From the NCBI RefSeq assembly GCF_019931275.1, contig NZ_JAIOTY010000002.1, positions 1,012,131-1,076,130 on the forward strand: a stretch of DNA of 64,000 nt, written 5' to 3'. Each line of letters opens with the position of its first letter. The first letter of the stretch is position 1. Positions 1-10,133 of this stretch are shown here, piece after piece. The DNA comes from Nitratidesulfovibrio sp. SRB-5. Lineage in GTDB: Bacteria > Desulfobacterota > Desulfovibrionia > Desulfovibrionales > Desulfovibrionaceae. Both the position numbers and the translations under genes were made by a program. Under the pieces are notes generated by a model, which worked only from the letters and a program-made list of their open reading frames with translations, ran no database searches and was not told the DNA's origin.

Positions 1-2
1 TG

Positions 3-149
3 GGCAGCACCATGCGCGCCATCGACGAAGTGCGCTACGACACCCTGTGTGCCGACGACTTCGCGTGGGGCAACCCCGGCGGCTTCACCCTCATCGACCC
101 GGTGGTGCTGGATCTTGACCAGCTTCGCCGCGTGGCCCGCGCCGCCTAG
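3..149 (+). CDS. C-terminal end of an unrecognised protein (partial)
   Basis: The window opens inside a reading frame that ends at a TAG at 147-149. The visible tail is about 48 residues, with a possible internal Met codon at 12. It contains the stretch DDFAWGNPGGFTLIDPVVLD and ends in a short Arg/Ala-rich helix. I do not recognise the family. A strong hairpin with a T-run follows 45 bp downstream, which supports this being the real end of a transcription unit. The start lies outside the window. Confidence 0.6.
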   Translation, partial: GSTMRAIDEVRYDTLCADDFAWGNPGGFTLIDPVVLDLDQLRRVARAA

Positions 150-641
150 CCGACACGTTCGCCACCGCCGCCTTCGGGCGCACTGTGATCATCGGGGGGA
201 GCCGCAGGCTCCCCCCTTTTTCATGTTGTGTCGCGGCGGCTGGTTGTGCGGCAGGCGTGCACATGCGCCTTCCTGCCTGAAGGGCCGGGCAGCTCGAACG
301 GCAACGCGAACGGCGGCGGGAACAGCGGCGCATCGCGCGGCAGAATCTCCCGCATCCGGGCCGCTTCCGGGCATTATCCGGGCCGCATCCGGCAAGCATC
401 CGGCAGGCATCCGCCCACGCACAGGCACCGGGCCGGGCATGTCCCGCCACTGTCACTACGGAAAAACCGTCCCGCCGGACATGTTTCGAACTGGCAGGGC
501 GAAAGGACGGGGTTGCAAGGCGCATCCCGGACATGCCACTATACGCACCCGGCTGAACGCGCCCTTGTCATGCACGGGCCGTCGGTGCGGCATGCATCAG
601 CCGCCCGGAAGCGAACTATCCAGCACTGCACGGAAGGTACG
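150..641. other. Gene-free stretch before the antiporter gene
   Basis: Beyond the terminator this stretch holds GC-rich sequence with imperfect repeats of the type gcatccggc around 350-420. Open frames cross it, but none has a ribosome binding site or a protein-like composition. The antiporter promoter is presumably here, but no convincing -35/-10 pair was seen. Confidence 0.5.
194..221 (+). terminator. Rho-independent terminator
   Basis: A GGGGGGAGCC stem pairs perfectly with GGCTCCCCCC around a GCA loop and is followed by five T. It terminates the partial gene upstream. Confidence 0.85.
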
Positions 642-2789
642 ATGGAACTGCCTCTGCTCAAGGAATTCGTGGTCATCTTCAGCCTTTCGGTGGTCGTCAT
701 CTATTTGTGCCACTACGTGAAGGTGCCCGCCATCGTCGGCTTTCTGCTGACCGGTGTTGTGGCCGGGCCGCACGGCCTGGGGCTGGTAAAGGCCGCGCAC
801 GAGGTCGAAATCATGGCCGAGGTGGGCGTGGTGCTGCTGCTGTTCACCATCGGGCTGGAGCTTTCGCTGGGCGAATTGATGCGCCTGCGCAAGCCGGTGT
901 TCCTGGGGGGGCTGGCGCAGGTGGCGCTGACCATCCTGGCCTTCGCGGGCGGGGCGGAACTGCTGGGCCAGCCGCACGGCACGGCGGCATTCATCGGCTT
1001 TCTGGCCGCGCTGTCGTCCACGGCCATCGTGCTCAAGCTGTTGCAGGAACGTGCCCAGATGGACAGCCCGCACGGGCGCATCTCGTTGTCCATCCTGATC
1101 TTCCAGGACCTGGTCATCGTGCCCATGATGCTGTTGGTGCCGTTTCTGGCGGGCAAGGGCGGCGAGGCCGGACCTTCGCTGTTGTTCACCATGGCCAAGG
1201 GGGCGGGCATCATCCTGCTGGTGTTCCTGCTGTCGCGCAAGCTGGTGCCCGCGCTGCTGCACCGCATAGTGCGCACCCGCAACCGCGAGGTGTTTCTGGT
1301 TTCCACCCTGGCCTTCTGCCTGGCCATCGCGCTGCTTACCTCGTCCATGGGCCTTTCGCTGTCGCTGGGCGCGTTCCTGGCCGGGTTGATCATGGCGGAA
1401 TCGGAGTACAGCCACAGCGCGCTGGAGGGCATCATGCCCTTCCGCGACGTGTTCACCAGCCTGTTCTTCATCTCGGTCGGCATGCTGCTGGACCTTGGGT
1501 TCGTCATCGACCATCTGCCGCTGGTCATCGGGGTGACCCTTTCCGTGCTGGCGGTAAAGTGCCTGCTGGGCGGCGGCGCCACCCTGATGCTGGGGTATCC
1601 GCTGCGCCCGGCACTGATGGTGGGCCTGGCCCTGTGCCAGGTGGGGGAATTCTCGTTCGTGCTGGCCAAGGCCGGGGTTTCATACGGGCTGTTCGACCGC
1701 AACGAGTACCAGTTGTTTCTGGCCGCCAGCATCATGACCATGGCGCTGACGCCGTTCCTCATCGCCGGTGCCCCGCGCATGGCCGACGTGGCCGTGCGGC
1801 TGCTGCCCGCAGGAACCCGGCTGGCCCGGCGCGGCGAGGATGCGGCGGCGGAAGAGGCGGGCGGCGCGCACTGCGGGATGGACCTGACCAACCACCTGAT
1901 CATCGTGGGCTTCGGCATTGGCGGGCGGCACTTGGCCCGCGCGGCCAAGGCAGCGGGCATCGACTACACCATCCTGGAGATGAACCCCGACACGGTGCGC
2001 ACCTTTGCCGCCAAGGGCGAACCCATCGCCTACGGCGACGCCTCGCACCCGGCGGTCATGGAACACGCCGGGGCGTGTGCGGCGCGGGTGCTGGCCATCG
2101 TCATATCCGACCCCGCAGCCGTGCGCAGCATTACCGATACGGCCCGCAAGCTGAACCCTTCGCTGCACATCGTGGTGCGCACCCGGTTTATCAGCGAGAT
2201 AGCGGCGCTGCGCGAACTTGGCGCAAACGACGTGATCCCCGAGGAGTTCGAGACCTCGGTGGAAATCTTCACCCGGGTCATGAGCCGCTATCTTGTGCCG
2301 CGCGCCGAGATAGAACGCTTTGTGGAGGAAGTGCGCACCGAAAGCTACGACATGCTGCGCCAGGTGGACATCCGCACCGAGCCGCTGGCCGCCCTGTCCA
2401 CCTACTTCACCGACTTCGACCTGAGCGCCATGACCGTGGAACCCGGCTGCATGCTGGACGGCATGACCCTGCAACAGGCCGACCTGCGCCGCCTGCACGG
2501 GCTGACCCTGGTGGCGGTGAAGCGCGGCGAGGACGTGCTGCCCAACCCCGACGGAACCCTGCGCCTGATGGCGGGCGACGTGACCTACGTGTTCGGCCCG
2601 CACGCGGACATCGCGGCCAAGGCCGGGCTGTTCGCGGCGCGGCGGCGGGCCTGGGATACGAACGACAAAGAAAAGGGCCCCGGCCTGGAGGCCACGCTGG
2701 CCGATGGGTCCGGATTGGCGGTAGACGCGGACGGCACGCCGGGCGGCCCTGCCGCGCCGGAAGGGACAACGCCCGACGACAAGGCCTGA
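642..2789 (+). CDS. KefB/YbaL-type cation:proton antiporter with RCK domains
   Basis: Inner-membrane monovalent cation/H+ antiporter of the CPA2 type (715 aa), expected to exchange K+ or Na+ for protons under cytoplasmic ligand control. Residues 1-390 are about a dozen hydrophobic helices typical of the Na_H_Exchanger family. A TrkA-N/RCK nucleotide-binding domain follows at about 416-535 with the glycine motif GFGIGG and the acidic residue of LEMNPD, then a TrkA-C domain at about 586-665. The ATG at 642 was chosen because GGAAGG lies 5 bases upstream and the protein starts directly with a membrane helix; the open frame runs further upstream but that part is low-complexity. Substrate ion and activating ligand cannot be told from sequence. 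Confidence 0.93.
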   Translation: MELPLLKEFVVIFSLSVVVIYLCHYVKVPAIVGFLLTGVVAGPHGLGLVKAAHEVEIMAEVGVVLLLFTIGLELSLGELMRLRKPVFLGGLAQVALTILAFAGGAELLGQPHGTAAFIGFLAALSSTAIVLKLLQERAQMDSPHGRISLSILIFQDLVIVPMMLLVPFLAGKGGEAGPSLLFTMAKGAGIILLVFLLSRKLVPALLHRIVRTRNREVFLVSTLAFCLAIALLTSSMGLSLSLGAFLAGLIMAESEYSHSALEGIMPFRDVFTSLFFISVGMLLDLGFVIDHLPLVIGVTLSVLAVKCLLGGGATLMLGYPLRPALMVGLALCQVGEFSFVLAKAGVSYGLFDRNEYQLFLAASIMTMALTPFLIAGAPRMADVAVRLLPAGTRLARRGEDAAAEEAGGAHCGMDLTNHLIIVGFGIGGRHLARAAKAAGIDYTILEMNPDTVRTFAAKGEPIAYGDASHPAVMEHAGACAARVLAIVISDPAAVRSITDTARKLNPSLHIVVRTRFISEIAALRELGANDVIPEEFETSVEIFTRVMSRYLVPRAEIERFVEEVRTESYDMLRQVDIRTEPLAALSTYFTDFDLSAMTVEPGCMLDGMTLQQADLRRLHGLTLVAVKRGEDVLPNPDGTLRLMAGDVTYVFGPHADIAAKAGLFAARRRAWDTNDKEKGPGLEATLADGSGLAVDADGTPGGPAAPEGTTPDDKA

Positions 2790-2807
2790 TTCTGGTTTTG
2801 CAGAAAA

Positions 2808-2844
2808 GACAGCCCCCGCGAAGGATCCCTTCGCGGGGGCTGTC
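2808..2844. terminator. Terminator between convergent genes
   Basis: A perfect 17-bp stem (GACAGCCCCCGCGAAGG with its complement) surrounds an ATC loop. Read on the minus strand it is followed by TTTT, so it best serves the chemoreceptor gene. It also sits just after the antiporter stop codon and may act for both. Confidence 0.85.
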
Positions 2845-2915
2845 GTGTGCAGAATATTATCGAAAGGCCAAGACGCAGGAAGGTCCGCCAAAGTAGGAAT
2901 TTTGCCCGTTGGCGG

Positions 2916-5657
2916 CTACCCCTCGCGCAGGGCGGAGATGAGCCGCTGCAATTCCTCTGCCTGCGCGGCAAGGCCGGAAATGGCGGCTTCGGCCCGTTCC
3001 ATGCCCTCGGCGGTGCGCGCGGCCACCTGGTTCACCTCGCCCACGGCGCGGCCCACCTGTTCGCTGGCGGCGGACTGCTGTTCTGCGGCGGTGGCGATGG
3101 AGCCCACCTGGTCGGCGGTGCCGGTGACGATGGTCACGATGCGGGCCAGGGTATCGCCCGATTCGCGGGCCAGCCCCACCGATTCGCGCACCGCCTCGCC
3201 CGCCTGCCGGGCGCCGTCGATGGAGCGTGCCGCCCCGTCCTGAATGGCCCGGATGGCGTTGCCCACCTCGTGGGTGGCCTGCATGGTCTTTTCGGCCAGC
3301 TTGCGCACCTCGTCGGCCACCACGGCGAATCCTCGCCCGGCATCCCCGGCGCGGGCCGCCTCGATGGCCGCGTTAAGGGCCAGCAGGTTGGTCTGGTCGG
3401 CAATGTCGCTGATGACGCCCAGCACGTTGCCCACCGCGTCGGTGCGCTGACCAAGGTCGCCCATGAAGGATTCCAGTTCCTCGGTGCGGCCCCGGATGGC
3501 GCCAATGGCGTCCACCAGCCGCGTCACCGACCCGGCCCCCTCGGCGGCGCGGGTGCGTGCCTCCGCCGCGCTGCCGGCGGCTTCCGCCGCGTTGCGGGCC
3601 ACATCGGCGGAGGCGGCGTTCATCTCGTCCATGGCGGCGGCGGTTTCTGTGGCGCGGGCCGACTGCATGCGCGCCCCGCCTGCCGCGTCCTCCACCTGGG
3701 TGGCCAGCACCCCGGCGGATGCCGCCACCTCGCGGGCTATGCCCACGGCCTGTGCGGCCACGGCGGCGATCTTCTCGTTCTTGGCGCGGATGTCCGCCTC
3801 CTGCCGCCGGATGGTGGTCAGGTCGAAGTACAGGGTGAAGGCCCCGGTCTGGTTGTTGTCCAGATCGAACACCGGGTTGGCGTTCACTTGCAGGATGTGC
3901 TCGCCGCCGTCGCCGGCCACGGTCATCTCGCCCTCCACGCGGGCGCGGGTTTCCAGCGCCTCGTCCGAGCGGGTGCGGCGGCTGGCGTCGCCAAAGAAGA
4001 ATTCGCCCACCCGCTGGCCGTGGTAGTCGGCGGGCTTGCCCGGTTTGCCCGCAAGGTCCAGCAGTATCTGCCCCACGAAGGTGATGCGGCCCGCGTTGTC
4101 CAGGGTCATGCACGGAAAGGTGCGCGAAATGGCGTCCAGTATGCCTTGGGCAAAGCCCAGCCGGTCCTTGAGCCGGGCCACCATGTTGCGGATGGAGCCG
4201 CGCAGGGCGTCCAGTTCCGCCGGAAAGCTGCCGTCGATGGCCGCGTTGAAGTCGCCCCCGGCCACGGATTCGGCATAGGCCCCAAGGCGGTCGATGGGGG
4301 TCATGATGCGCGCCACGATGCGGAAGGCCACGGCGCAGGCGGCGGCCAGGAACACACCCAGCGCGATGACGGCGGCCCCGGCCATGCGGGTGCCGATGGC
4401 GGAGGTCATGCCTTCCACCTCCGCGCTGGCGGCCAGGGCCTCGGCAGATTCCATCTGGGCCACCAGCGCCCAGCGGGTGCCCAGCACCTGCACCGGTTGC
4501 CACGCGGCCAACACGGCGCGTCCGCGCGGGTCGGTGGTCAGGGCCTGGCCGGTGTTGCCTTCCAGCGCGGCGCGCACGGCATCGGTGCTCACCTTGTCGC
4601 GCAGCACGTCCAGTTCGTCGGTGGAGGTGCGCAACGAGGTGCGCAGCAGCCCGTCCGGGCCAACCAGATAGGTTTCGCCGGTCTTGCCAAGGCCGAACGC
4701 CTCGAACCGCCCGCCGGACAGCATCAGGCTGTTCAGTTTGGCCACGGGCAGGCTGAAGGCCAGCACGGCGGCGTACTTGCCGCCCTTGCCGCCATCGAAC
4801 ACCGGGGTGGCCAGGAAGGCGCGCGGGGCGTTGCCTGCGGGCTCGTACGGGGCAAAGTCGCTGTGGGCCACCTCGCCCGCGCGGCCCGCCTTGCCCGATG
4901 CGTCCGCCGCCCGGAACACGGCGGCAAGGCCGGTCCTGGAGAACGGGCCATCGGTGACGCGCTGGGCGAAATCGAGGTTCTTGCGCACCGAATAAAGCAC
5001 CCGCCCGGTATCCGGGGCCAGCAGCAGCACGTCGGCATACCCGAACCGCTCGGCAAAGTCGCGGAAGGCGGGGTGGAACTTCAGGTGGTTGTCCACGTAG
5101 CCGCAGACGAGGTCCGCGGGTTCGTCCAGCTTCTGGCGCTCGCCCGGGGCTGCCGGATTGCGGCGGATGTAGTGTTCCCACAGCAGTTGCGCGTTGGCGT
5201 CCGAAGGCACGTAGTCGGCGGCGGCGCGGCGGGCGTAGCCGGGCGCGGCGGCTGCGTGGCGGGCAAAGGCGTTCCAGCCCAGAAAGGCGGGGCCGGACAC
5301 GGTTTCGGCCAGTGCCGGGCGCAGGGCGGCCAGCGCATCCGGCGGGGTTTCCGATTCGTGGCGTACCAGATCCACGTCGTAGGCAAAGGCCAGGCTGGCG
5401 TCGATGGCCGTGCGGTCACCGGCGTACACGGCAAGCTGGTCGGCCACCAGTTCCATCAGGTCGGCCACCTGGGCCGACTTCACGCCACGCAGGGTGGCCA
5501 ATTGTCCCTGCGCCCGTTCCTGCAAGGCGGCGGCGCTGGTGCGCCCCACCTCGTGCATGCCGCCCGCGCCCACCCACCACAGGGTGGCCGCGATGCCGAA
5601 GCCGCTTGCCGCCAATACCGAAAGAAACCCCAGAAGCAACTGCCGTTTGAGGGTCAT
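2916..5657 (-). CDS. Methyl-accepting chemotaxis protein with PAS domain
   Basis: Transmembrane chemoreceptor (913 aa). An N-terminal helix (about 5-30) and a second at about 420-448 flank a roughly 390-residue periplasmic region, probably a Cache-type sensor. HAMP (about 448-500), a PAS domain (about 502-620) and the coiled-coil signalling domain follow. The kinase-contact hairpin carries [20 protein letters not shown] and [18 protein letters not shown], which are diagnostic for the family and bind CheA/CheW. The start at 5657 follows AAGG and begins with a TM helix; the open frame extends to 6107, but the extra 150 residues include translated 38-bp repeats and are not credible. No C-terminal methyltransferase-docking pentapeptide is seen. 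Confidence 0.93.
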   Translation of the reverse strand: MTLKRQLLLGFLSVLAASGFGIAATLWWVGAGGMHEVGRTSAAALQERAQGQLATLRGVKSAQVADLMELVADQLAVYAGDRTAIDASLAFAYDVDLVRHESETPPDALAALRPALAETVSGPAFLGWNAFARHAAAAPGYARRAAADYVPSDANAQLLWEHYIRRNPAAPGERQKLDEPADLVCGYVDNHLKFHPAFRDFAERFGYADVLLLAPDTGRVLYSVRKNLDFAQRVTDGPFSRTGLAAVFRAADASGKAGRAGEVAHSDFAPYEPAGNAPRAFLATPVFDGGKGGKYAAVLAFSLPVAKLNSLMLSGGRFEAFGLGKTGETYLVGPDGLLRTSLRTSTDELDVLRDKVSTDAVRAALEGNTGQALTTDPRGRAVLAAWQPVQVLGTRWALVAQMESAEALAASAEVEGMTSAIGTRMAGAAVIALGVFLAAACAVAFRIVARIMTPIDRLGAYAESVAGGDFNAAIDGSFPAELDALRGSIRNMVARLKDRLGFAQGILDAISRTFPCMTLDNAGRITFVGQILLDLAGKPGKPADYHGQRVGEFFFGDASRRTRSDEALETRARVEGEMTVAGDGGEHILQVNANPVFDLDNNQTGAFTLYFDLTTIRRQEADIRAKNEKIAAVAAQAVGIAREVAASAGVLATQVEDAAGGARMQSARATETAAAMDEMNAASADVARNAAEAAGSAAEARTRAAEGAGSVTRLVDAIGAIRGRTEELESFMGDLGQRTDAVGNVLGVISDIADQTNLLALNAAIEAARAGDAGRGFAVVADEVRKLAEKTMQATHEVGNAIRAIQDGAARSIDGARQAGEAVRESVGLARESGDTLARIVTIVTGTADQVGSIATAAEQQSAASEQVGRAVGEVNQVAARTAEGMERAEAAISGLAAQAEELQRLISALREG

Positions 5658-6283
5658 GCCCGCACCTTGATCCCTTGGCGCCATGCCGATGGCGCAGAGT
5701 GAAACAGATTCCGGACGCGGGCATGGTGGCCCTGTCCGGCGACCGCGCGCGGCTCCCCATCGATCCGGCGCGGCGGCTGGCGCGGGGGTGCCGGGTTGCG
5801 GCCCCATGCGCCACATACGCCCGGCGGTGCCGGGCGTACGGAGCGGGCGGCGCGGTGTCTTCGTCCTGAAGTCCGGGGTGCCGCCCACGGGAGCACCGTT
5901 CACATTTTTGAGGGTGATGTCAAAGCGGGAAAGGGGCGGTGTTATGCGAATATTGTCAAACTTTGCAACCTGGGGTGGTGGAAAGTTGTAAAACTGCCGG
6001 ATGTGGCGGGCGGTTGGATGCGAGACGCAGCGTACGCGCAACGCAATGGGCGGGCAGGCTTTCGCCCACCTGTCCTTAACGCAACGGGCGGGCAGGCTTT
6101 CGCCCACCTGTCCTTAACGCAACGGGCGGGCAGGCTTTCGCCCACCCGTCCTTAATGCAACGGGCGGGCAGGCTTTCGCCCACCCGTCCTTAATGCAACG
6201 GGCGGGCAGGCTTTCGCCCACCCGCCCGGAACGTGTGCATGCAGGAATCCGGCGTCGCAACGCGACGCGGCGCGGCGTTCCGC
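5658..6283. other. Intergenic region with the 38-bp array
   Basis: Contains the upstream region of the chemoreceptor gene, including the AT-richer stretch 5895-5990 where its promoter is likely, and the 38-bp array. No gene was recognised. Confidence 0.6.
6042..6231. repeat. Five tandem 38-bp hairpin repeats
   Basis: Five head-to-tail copies of a 38-bp unit begin at 6042, 6080, 6118, 6156 and 6194. Each has a GC-rich inverted repeat (GGGCGGGC ... GCCCACCC, one G-T pair) around AGGCTTTC, then GTCCTTAA. Copies 1-2 carry CACCTGTCC, 3-4 CACCCGTCC, and the fifth ends CACCCGCCCGGAA. The array lies between the chemoreceptor start and the htpG stop. Confidence 0.95.
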
Positions 6284-8290
6284 CTACAGCTTCTTGACCT
6301 CGGTGTACCAGCCGCCCGCCTGTTCCAGCAGGCCGTACAGGCGGCCCACCAGCGCGTGCGGGTCGGCCAGGTAGCCTTCCAGCAGCAGGCTGGCCTCGAA
6401 CAGTTGCAGGGTGGCGCTTTCCACCATGGGGTCTGCGGGGTCCGCCTTGTGGATGCGCAGCAGGTTGCGCAGGATGGGGTGGTCGCGGTTCACTTCCAGC
6501 ACCTTCTTGGGGATGGACTCGTCGCGCTGCATGACCTTGAGCAGCTTTTCCATGGACGAGGTCACCGAGCCGTCGGGGCTGACCAGGCAGGCCGGGCTGT
6601 CGGACAGGCGGTGCGACACGCGCACCTCGGTCACCTTGTCGCCCAGCAGGTCCTTCATGCGGGCCAGCAGCGCATCGAAGGCCGCGGCGTCGGATTCCGC
6701 CAGCGGTTCGGCCTCCTTGCGTTCCTCCACGGTGGGGAAGGCGTCGAGGGTGGCGGCGTCGGCGTGTTCCACGGCCTTCAGGGCGAAGTCCTTGTAGTTG
6801 CCCAGCGCGTCCATGACGAACTCGTCGATGGGTTCGTACAGGAACAGCACCTCCAGCCCCTTCTTGCGGAAGATTTCTAGGTGCGGGTTCAGCCGGGCGG
6901 CTTCGCGGTTGGGCGCGGAGATGTACCAGATGTCCTTCTGGCCTTCACGCGCGCGGCCTATGTAGTCGTCCAGCGAGGACAGGCCCTTGGCGTCGTCGTG
7001 GTGCGAGGTGTTGCAGCGCAGCAGGCCGGCGAACTTTTCGCGGTTGGCCCAGTCGGTGTGGCCCAGCTTGAACACCTTGCCGTGCCCGCGCCAGAATTCC
7101 GCGTACTTGTCCGCGTCGGACGCGGCCAGCTTTTCCAGATGGCCCAGCACCTGCCTGGTCACCGTCTGGCCGATCTTGCGGATGACCACGTTCTCTTGCA
7201 GCGTCTCGCGCGAGATGTTCAGGGGCAGGTCTTCCGTGTCCACCACGCCCTTCACGAAGCTGAGGTATTCCGGCAGCAGGTCCTTGTTCTCCCGCTGGAT
7301 GAGCACCCGGCGCACGTACAGGTCGAGGCCCCAGCGGTCGCGGCCCATGCCGAACAGTTCCTGACCGTGCGGCGGCACGAACATCAGCGCGGTGAACTGC
7401 ACCGGCGCGTCCACGGAAACGTGGATGGTTTCCAGCGGGGCGGCGCTGTCGAAGGTGAGGTACTTGTAGAAGTCTTCGTACTGCTGCGGGGTGACCGAGA
7501 ACTTCGGTTCGCGCCACAGGGCCGGGGTGGTGTTCACCCGTTCGCCTTCGACCATGATGGGGAAGGGCAGGAAGTTGGAATGGGTGCGTACGATGGCTTC
7601 CAGACGGTGGCGTTCCAGGAATTCCGCAGCGTCTTCCTTGATGTGCGCCTCGATGACCGTGCCGCGCGCCGGGGCGTCGGCATCGCTGGCGGCATCCACC
7701 TCGGCCACGCTGAACGAGCCGGAACCGTCCGATTCCCAGACGTGGGCGGTAGCGCCGGGCTGGCACGAGCGCGAGGTGACCTTCACCGTGTCCGCAACCA
7801 TGAACACCGAGTAGAAGCCCACGCCGAAGCGCCCGATGATGGACGCGGCGTCGGTGGGGGCTGCTGAGGTCGAGGACGCGGATTCGCCGTCGGCACCGTC
7901 GGTGCCGTCCGCAGCCGCACCGGCCTTGGCCCCGCCGTTCAGGCCCTGCCCCATCCCATGTTCGGCCATGAACCGTTCCGAGCCGGACCGGGCGATGGTG
8001 CCCAGGTTGTCGATGAGTTCCTGGCGGGTCATGCCCACGCCCGTGTCGGCGATGCGCAGGATGCGCGCGTCCTTGTCCACGGTGATGGTGATGTCCAGCG
8101 GCAGGTCGGGCGCGTTCACGGCGTCGCCCCGGCTCTGGAAGAAGCGCAGCTTGTCCAGGGCGTCGGATGCGTTGGAGACCAGTTCGCGCAGGAAAATCTC
8201 GCGGTTGGTGTACAGCGAGTGGGTGATGATGTGCAGCAGTTTCTGCACTTCTGTGCGGAATTCATGGGTTTCGTGCGCGGCGGCGGTCAT
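6284..8290 (-). CDS. htpG: Molecular chaperone HtpG (Hsp90)
   Basis: Cytosolic ATP-dependent Hsp90 chaperone (668 aa; Escherichia coli HtpG is 624). The N-terminal GHKL ATPase shows [18 protein letters not shown], the ATP-binding DTGVGM motif and [11 protein letters not shown]; middle and C-terminal dimerisation domains follow. The start at 8290 is preceded by AGGAGGAAACG, an ideal ribosome binding site. About 35 extra residues rich in Gly, Ala, Ser and Asp (about 113-147) sit in the ATP-lid segment just before GRFGVGFYS. This explains most of the extra length. The AlaX-type gene lies upstream on the same strand, 370 bp away. No CIRCE element was found. Confidence 0.97.
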
Positions 8291-8660
8291 CGTTTCCTCC
8301 TGTGAAAGGCGTGGTCTGGTGATCGGAAAGGGTTTGCCCGGCCAGCGTGGCGGGCCCGGCATGCCCGAATGTTGTACAATCGTTCCGTGCCGTTGCGGTC
8401 GGAAAATTCCCTGTGCAGATAGTGCCGGAGCGGCGCGTGTCAAGACGGCACCGGCAGGGAAGGGAAGACGCGACGCGCCTGTGCCGGGCGCAAACGGTAC
8501 ACGGGCCGCCCGACATGGTGCGGACGGCCCGTGGAATTGGTCAGGTGGCTGGGCCATCGCCCCGGTCGGGAAAGATGGGTGGGGAGGGCGCGGTGGGGAT
8601 GCGGGGCGAGGGCGCCCCGGCCCGCCTCGCCTTGTCGGGACCCCGTGCGGTGTTGTCGGG
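8291..8660. other. Intergenic region upstream of htpG
   Basis: Between the AlaX-type stop and the htpG start. A weak inverted repeat (ACGGGCCG / CGGCCCGT, 8501-8532) could end the upstream transcript. No heat-shock operator or sigma-32 promoter was recognised, so htpG control cannot be read here. Confidence 0.5.
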
Positions 8661-9107
8661 CTAGGCCGCGGGGGCGTCCAGTTTGAAGCGCACGCGCAGC
8701 ACGCCGTTTTCGAAATCGTGCGAGATGATCCGGAAGGTGCCCACTTCCGCCGTGTTGGCCACATGGGTGCCGCTGCACGGGCAGGCGTCGAAATCGCCCA
8801 CCCGCACGATGCGCAGGGTGTCGCCCGCGTCGTCCGGCAGGCGGCCCAGGTCGAAGCGGCTGGCGGCTTCCGTGCGGTCCATGTCCACGGCGATGACCGG
8901 AAGGTTGCCGGACAGCACGCGGTTCACTTCGGCTTCTATGGCGCGGGCTTCCGCATCGTCGAGCTGATGGTCGAAGTGGTAGTCGCACTTGGATTTCTTG
9001 GGGTTGACGTGGGCGCTGAAGCAGCGCCCGCAGCCGTGGCGGGCCACCATCACGCCGTTCAGGACGTGTTCGGCGGTATGCATGCGGGGGGCTTCGTCCT
9101 TGCTCAT
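8661..9107 (-). CDS. AlaX-type alanyl-tRNA editing hydrolase
   Basis: Stand-alone editing protein (148 aa) related to the second additional domain of AlaRS, expected to hydrolyse mischarged Ser- or Gly-tRNA(Ala). Zinc ligands are visible: HTAEH near the N terminus and CPCSGTH near residue 120. The compact length with no N-terminal glycine-rich domain suggests the short AlaX class. The start MSKDE at 9107 follows GGAG by 8 bases; an in-frame ATG at 9119 is the alternative. The open frame reaches 9431 but that part overlaps the divergent thioesterase gene and is rejected. Confidence 0.88.
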   Translation of the reverse strand: MSKDEAPRMHTAEHVLNGVMVARHGCGRCFSAHVNPKKSKCDYHFDHQLDDAEARAIEAEVNRVLSGNLPVIAVDMDRTEAASRFDLGRLPDDAGDTLRIVRVGDFDACPCSGTHVANTAEVGTFRIISHDFENGVLRVRFKLDAPAA

Positions 9108-9275
9108 GATGGGCTCCATATAGGTTGTGGGTGCCGGGCGCTCGCGCGGGTGGCGCTTGCGCCGGGCATGGGATATCTGTGTGGTATGCTGGCGAGAATG
9201 GCGGTGTGCGCTCTCGTTGTCGCGTGTACGCCACGGGCCGGCCACTGCGCCGGGAGAAGATACAGGAGATGCTGC

Positions 9276-9692
9276 ATGGATTTCAAGGCGCTGGCCGATC
9301 TGGTGGAAAACGGACTGCCGTTCCAGAAGCTGTTGGGCATTCGGGTGGCCGAGATGGAAGCGGGCCGGGTGAAGCTGTTCATTCCGTACCGCGAGGAACT
9401 GGTGGGCGATACCCGGCGGCCCGCCCTGCATGGCGGGGTGATATCATCGCTGGCCGACGTGTGCGCGGGGTTTGCGGTGTGGACCAGGTGCCGCATCGAC
9501 GACCGTATCGCCACCATCGACCTGGTCATCGACTACCTGCGGCCCGCGTCCGCCAGCGACCTGTACGCCGAGGCCACGGTGAAGCTGCTGGGCAACCGGG
9601 TGGGCAACGCGCAGGTGGTCATCTGGTCCGCCGACAGGCCGGACCGGCATGTGGCCGAGGGGCGGGGGGTGTATAACATCAGAAGAGGATGA
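9276..9692 (+). CDS. PaaI-type hotdog-fold thioesterase
   Basis: Predicted cytosolic acyl-CoA thioesterase (138 aa, usual for the family). The hotdog-fold signature LHGGVISSLADVCAGFAVW is followed by the strand TIDLVIDYLRPA, matching 4-hydroxybenzoyl-CoA/PaaI thioesterases; the HGG segment and the central-helix Asp are the expected active-site region. AGGAG lies 7 bases upstream of the ATG at 9276. It is divergent from the AlaX-type gene, the two starts being 168 bp apart. The acyl substrate is unknown. Confidence 0.9.
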   Translation: MDFKALADLVENGLPFQKLLGIRVAEMEAGRVKLFIPYREELVGDTRRPALHGGVISSLADVCAGFAVWTRCRIDDRIATIDLVIDYLRPASASDLYAEATVKLLGNRVGNAQVVIWSADRPDRHVAEGRGVYNIRRG

Positions 9693-10133
9693 CTCTGCAT
9701 CGGCCTGTCGGTACCGCATGCTGTGAAACGGCTGGACACGTGGCTGTTTTTTTAATAAAAATAGGCTATTGAAGTGTGTAATAATGAATTATTCGTGACG
9801 GTTTCCGGTATTTCGCAGTCTGTTTTTCCGTTCCGGGGGGAACGGCAAGCACCGTGCTGGCTGCCAATGCACGCCTGCCCCTGGCCGACCAGAACATTCG
9901 CCTGACGCCGTGTCGGGCGGGTCGGGCAGACGGCTGTTCCGGTTCACGGGATGGCCAATGACTCCGAGCATGCATCGCGCCAGCGAGGGGGCGCGCCGCG
10001 GGTTGTTCCGTCCCATGGGCGGAATGTGCCTGCGTATGCGCATGTCGATGGAATCCTGTGCAGTCGGGGTCCGTCACGGAACATGCCGGAGAGTGGGGCT
10101 TTCTGAACGTTTGTGTTATGTCAGGGGGATGTG
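9693..10133. other. Gene-free stretch before the NIT chemoreceptor
   Basis: AT-rich near 9745-9800 (a run of T followed by ataaaaata, then ttgaagtgtgtaataat). This contrasts with the surroundings and probably holds the thioesterase terminator or the chemoreceptor promoter. No protein-like frame was seen. Confidence 0.5.

Noticed and set aside
2847-5702. A 951-codon open frame opposite the chemoreceptor gene
   Set aside because: It is the antisense shadow of a GC-rich coding region: no ribosome site, Gly/His-rich composition and no recognisable domain.
5658-6107. An N-terminal extension of 150 residues on the chemoreceptor
   Set aside because: The extension translates part of the 38-bp repeat array and low-complexity sequence; the ATG at 5657 has a ribosome site and starts the TM helix.
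6042-6231. CRISPR array
   Set aside because: Five 38-bp units are directly adjacent with no unique spacers, so it is a simple tandem array.
8661-9431. Long version of the AlaX-type protein
   Set aside because: The added N terminus is antisense to the thioesterase gene; MSKDE at 9107 has a ribosome site.
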